Positions 7,901 to 9,111 of a stretch of DNA of 9,111 nt are shown piece by piece (positions within the stretch are counted from its first letter, which is position 1; every line of letters starts with the position of its first letter). Source of the DNA: Actinotalea sp. (GTDB lineage: Bacteria > Actinomycetota > Actinomycetes > Actinomycetales > Cellulomonadaceae); NCBI GenBank assembly GCA_014360395.1, contig JACIXM010000456.1, positions 1 to 9,111 of the forward strand. The letters run 5' to 3'. The notes under the pieces were generated by a model. It searched no databases and was not told the origin of the DNA. It was given only the letters and a program-made list of their open reading frames with translations. A program made the position numbers and the translations under genes.

Positions 7901-7992
7901 CCCACGTGGAGGCGCTCAAGCAGGCCATCGCCGAACGGGTCGAGGTCCGCCGGCTCCCGGGCGGCGGCAGCACGCTGACCGTGCGCGCCTGA
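4960..7992 (+). CDS. sbcC: SbcC ATPase subunit (Rad50-like SMC protein of the SbcCD complex)
   Basis: This 1010-residue protein is close in size to other SbcC proteins. ATPase halves at each end flank two long coiled-coil arms joined by a zinc hook. Visible parts are Walker A GPTGSGKST (35-43, K41); the Q-loop in PQGEF (Q162); an Ala/Glu/Arg-rich arm to about 520; the hook CVVC (C528, C531), near the middle as expected; a returning arm to about 835; the signature LSGGE (914-918); Walker B TLFVDE (945-950, catalytic E950); the D-loop GTLD (953-956); and the switch histidine H982 in VSHVEALK. In the family, ATP binding closes the heads and controls SbcD, while the hook links two complexes. The ATG overlaps the sbcD stop by one base (TGATG), with GGAG 6 bases upstream, so translation is probably coupled for equal subunit supply. 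Every key residue is intact. Confidence 0.96.
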   Translation: MYLHTLTFQAVGPFPGRHTVDLAELGAGGLFLLEGPTGSGKSTLIDMIVFALYGKVASRDASEDRLRSGHAAPDVETFVDLVLETSSGVYRVRRTPAYQRPKQRGTGTTTQQAGVRLWRLASADAPDTGELLSSRLDEAGLELQRVVGLDRDQFVQTVVLPQGEFAAFLRAKPEDRRGLLQKVFGTGIYEQVQVRLERMRAAVQREVEEALDRVRQATAAFSGAAGLDEDAAIELTELAGSSLVGERPEVEQRATEHADALAAAAAAADAVAAETRERCARTQQALDDARALAAALELRARLRQEQAALVGRTDEVAGLQERCAAARRAAQVLPYVDALTEADRTLATAGAALSAAEARAPEDLRAAVGTHDGAVEDALVPARDACTGTLAVLERLVELERALPQRRADLATGTAAAQALDVELQTLATDRAGRPARRRALEGELGTTREVAEGLPAAEHAVALAEERLAAADDVAARGVEVERCAGELARVAQEAAAAVAAEATVRAARLAGIAGELAAGLQAGEPCVVCGGTEHPAPAQRAPDHVTAEEVEAAESARTAAEAAVATVSARLAGLREQLQARRALTAGLDQAAAKAALLGAQDARDRARAAVRRRTELEQAVVRHEQETVALDQRAADLSARLAAQLARVEALQETLARDAAAVDAELDGRPSVAERVEEVRERAGRVEAWLAAASAARTAAAGADRAGRELSAALQRAGLDSADAARTAAVTDAVLAAWTRQVEEHGRDLHRVRAALAEPALRDLPEDAVADVTGAQEEHAVADAAATQATAAAARLRDRARGAQDALARLRAAVDAADRVRREAVPVVRMANLAAASGSDNVKQLTLATYVLARRFEDVVAAANGRLTTMSAGRFELVRSEEKEAVRARRTGLAMKVLDHQTGGERDPRTLSGGETFYVSLCLALGLADVVTAEAGGTELGTLFVDEGFGTLDPETLEVVLTELSRLRDGGRVVGVVSHVEALKQAIAERVEVRRLPGGGSTLTVRA

Positions 7993-7995
7993 TCC

Positions 7996-8505
7996 TCACC
8001 AGGACCAGCCGCGGGAGGCCAGCTCCATCTCCTCCCGGAACCGCTGGTGGTCGGACACGACGGTCATCCGGTTCTCCGTCGGCAGCCCCTCCAGCCGGCG
8101 CGGTCCTCCGCCCGGCGGCGCGCCCTCCTCCTCGTCCTCCTCGAGCTCCACGCCGGCGAGCCGGCAGGCCTCGGCCAGGAGGGCGTCGTACGCAGCACGC
8201 ACGGCGATGAGCCGCCGGGCGCGCGCGAACACCTGCGGGTCGTTCTCCAGCACCCGGAGCTGGTCGGCGAGCAGGCCGAGCCGGACCTGCAGCGACAGCA
8301 CCTCGAACGGGTCCGGGGCGGGCGGCGGAGGCGGTGGACGCCGGCGGCGCCAAGCCGTGCGCACGGGAGCCGTGAGCCACCCCGCCGCCCGGGCGCACCC
8401 GCGCCCGACCCAGCGCAGCGCCCGCGACGGGCGGTCCTCGGGCACGAGCAGGGCGCCGAGGAGGCAGAAGACCGCCATCGGCAGCAGGACCCAGAGCAGA
8501 CCCAT
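7996..8505 (-). CDS. Unrecognised small membrane-anchored protein with predicted helical domain
   Basis: I do not recognise this 169-residue protein. Residues 1-21 are a hydrophobic segment (MGLLWVLLPMAVF onward), either a membrane anchor or an uncleaved signal. A basic stretch follows (RRRR, 53-56), then a six-proline run (57-62), suggesting the bulk is cytoplasmic. Residues about 67-118 look like amphipathic helices, possibly coiled coil (FEVLSLQVRLGLLADQLRVLE, ARARRLIAVRAAYDALLAEA). An acidic run (120-127), a Gly/Pro linker and a tail ending in aromatic WSW complete it. The ATG at 8505 has GGGGGA 4 bases upstream; a frame open to 8625 would add 40 Pro/Arg-rich residues across the promoter region and was not chosen. 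Strict G/C third positions support real coding. Its stop lies 3 bases from the sbcC stop on the opposite strand. No role in SbcCD function can be claimed. Confidence 0.75.
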   Translation of the reverse strand: MGLLWVLLPMAVFCLLGALLVPEDRPSRALRWVGRGCARAAGWLTAPVRTAWRRRRPPPPPPAPDPFEVLSLQVRLGLLADQLRVLENDPQVFARARRLIAVRAAYDALLAEACRLAGVELEEDEEEGAPPGGGPRRLEGLPTENRMTVVSDHQRFREEMELASRGWSW

Positions 8506-8523
8506 CCGATCCCCCGCGGGCAG

Positions 8524-8539
8524 ACCTCGTCGTCGAGGT
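8524..8539. promoter_or_regulatory. Inverted repeat in the leader of the unrecognised membrane protein gene
   Basis: ACCTCG (8524-8529) and CGAGGT (8534-8539) are a perfect 6-bp inverted repeat around four bases. It lies between the candidate -10 at 8549-8554 and the Shine-Dalgarno on the minus strand, so it could be an operator or a leader hairpin. Chance is possible. Confidence 0.25.
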
Positions 8540-8548
8540 GGAGATTCC

Positions 8549-8554
8549 AGGCTA
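8549..8554 (-). promoter_or_regulatory. Candidate -10 element for the unrecognised membrane protein gene
   Basis: On the minus strand TAGCCT fits TANNNT, 43 bases before the ATG at 8505, giving a leader of roughly 35 bases. The hexamer 17 bases upstream (TGTGCA) is a poor -35, so this is tentative. Confidence 0.3.
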
Positions 8555-8639
8555 GGTGCCCGTCGCCTTCCTGCACAGGGCCCCTTCGGGCGACCTCCTG
8601 GGGGACCTGCCAGGTTGTCGGGCACGGGGGGACCGTGCC

Positions 8640-8645
8640 TACTGT
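8640..8645 (+). promoter_or_regulatory. Predicted -10 element for a leaderless DUF2993-gene mRNA
   Basis: TACTGT fits TANNNT and ends exactly 7 bases before the ATG at 8653, the same geometry as at sbcD. A TTGTCG hexamer at 8615-8620 resembles a -35, though the 19-base spacer is long. The only purine-rich run upstream (GGGGGGA, 8626-8632) is 20 bases from the ATG, too far for a Shine-Dalgarno. Confidence 0.5.
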
Positions 8646-8652
8646 GCGGCTC

Positions 8653-9111
8653 ATGGGTGCACGAGCCGTGATCGGGACCGTCGCCGTCGTGACCGTGCTC
8701 GCGGGCGGCGCCGTCGTCGCGGACACCGTGGTGCGGGACCGCGCAGAGGCGACCCTCGCCGACGAGCTCCAGCAGCAGATCCCGGGACTGGACAGCCCGC
8801 CCGACGTCACGATCGGCGGCTTCCCGTTCCTCACGCAGGTGGCCGGCGGGGAGCTGCAGCAGGTCGACATCGCGGCCCCTGAGGCCGTTCTCGAGGGCGT
8901 CACCCTCCGGGACCTCACCGTGCGGCTGACCGGCGTCGCCACCGACCAGCCGACGACGGCACGGACGGCCGAGCTCGCCGCCGTGCTCCCCGTCGACCAG
9001 CTCCCCGAGGTGGGGGACCTGCCCATCCAGCTCACCCCGAGGGACGGCACCCTCGTCGCCGGCGGTTCGTTCGACCTCGGCGGCCTCCCGGGGATCGAGG
9101 ACGCGTTCGAG
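8653..9111 (+). CDS. DUF2993/LmeA-type lipid-binding envelope protein, partial (3' end outside window)
   Basis: The first 153 codons are present and the frame is still open at the window edge. Residues about 5-24 are hydrophobic (AVIGTVAVVTVLAGGAVVA), a signal peptide or N-terminal anchor, so the rest acts outside the membrane. DVTIGGFPFLTQVAGGELQQV (51-71) is the hallmark of DUF2993, followed by the usual alternating strands (EGVTLRDLTVRLTGV about 81-95; LVAGGSFDL about 134-142). The mycobacterial relative LmeA binds phosphatidylinositol lipids and is needed for normal lipomannan growth; a similar lipid-binding envelope role is inferred here. In-frame GTG codons at 8635 and 8644 are alternative starts, but 8644 overlaps the predicted -10 and 8635 sits too close to the GGGGGGA run. 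The gene is divergent from 7996-8505, and the two share a 147-base control region. Confidence 0.8.
   Translation, partial: MGARAVIGTVAVVTVLAGGAVVADTVVRDRAEATLADELQQQIPGLDSPPDVTIGGFPFLTQVAGGELQQVDIAAPEAVLEGVTLRDLTVRLTGVATDQPTTARTAELAAVLPVDQLPEVGDLPIQLTPRDGTLVAGGSFDLGGLPGIEDAFE

Noticed and set aside
4924..7905. 993-codon open frame antisense to sbcD/sbcC
   Set aside because: It mirrors sbcC, whose protein has every expected motif. Long antisense frames are routine in such GC-rich genes, and the translation is low-complexity Arg/Gly/Leu with no domain.
8579..8590. Small GCCC-CTTC-GGGC hairpin in the divergent region
   Set aside because: The stem has only four pairs and no relation to a gene end; it is expected by chance at this GC content.
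8506..8625. 40-residue extension of the unrecognised membrane protein
   Set aside because: It would put a Pro/Arg-rich tail before the hydrophobic segment and cover the predicted promoter; ATG 8505 has its own purine-rich site and begins at the membrane segment.
8556..8882. 108-codon frame across the start of the DUF2993 gene
   Set aside because: The DUF2993 frame carries a signal segment and the GGFPF hallmark; this frame is an Arg/Gly/Ala-rich shadow.

Overview
The window is very GC-rich, with codon third positions almost always G or C, some GTG starts, and proteins rich in Ala, Arg, Gly and Val. This fits a high-GC Actinomycetota chromosome. The protein flavour suggests Micrococcales, perhaps Cellulomonadaceae, but that is an impression and no 16S or marker gene is present. 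I see no mobile element, CRISPR array, tRNA, rRNA or phage gene. It reads as ordinary core chromosome, densely packed, with no gene-free stretch over 300 bases.

Layout from left to right. A YbaK/EbsC-type aminoacyl-tRNA editing protein (32-583, +) is followed by a single-domain STAS protein of the anti-sigma-factor-antagonist type (742-1173, +). The STAS gene converges on an S9 prolyl-oligopeptidase-family serine peptidase (1255-3459, -), and a perfect 15-bp GC hairpin (1212-1247) between them looks like a bidirectional terminator. A 280-base divergent region (3460-3739) separates the peptidase from the sbcD-sbcC pair (3740-4960 and 4960-7992, +). These two overlap by one base and encode the Mre11/Rad50-like nuclease-ATPase complex for DNA ends and hairpins. 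sbcC converges, with only 3 bases between stops, on a small unrecognised one-TM protein (7996-8505, -). A 147-base divergent region then leads to the N-terminal part of a DUF2993/LmeA-type secreted or membrane-anchored lipid-binding protein (8653 onward, +), which runs off the window.

Only sbcD and sbcC form a clear functional unit. The rest are unrelated single genes: translation quality control, signalling, peptide breakdown, an unknown membrane protein and an envelope protein. The most useful non-gene signal is that sbcD and the DUF2993 gene share the same start architecture: a TANNNT hexamer exactly 7 bases before the ATG with no convincing Shine-Dalgarno, which predicts leaderless mRNAs. 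I found no convincing undescribed system. The best candidate for new biology is the unrecognised membrane protein at 7996-8505.
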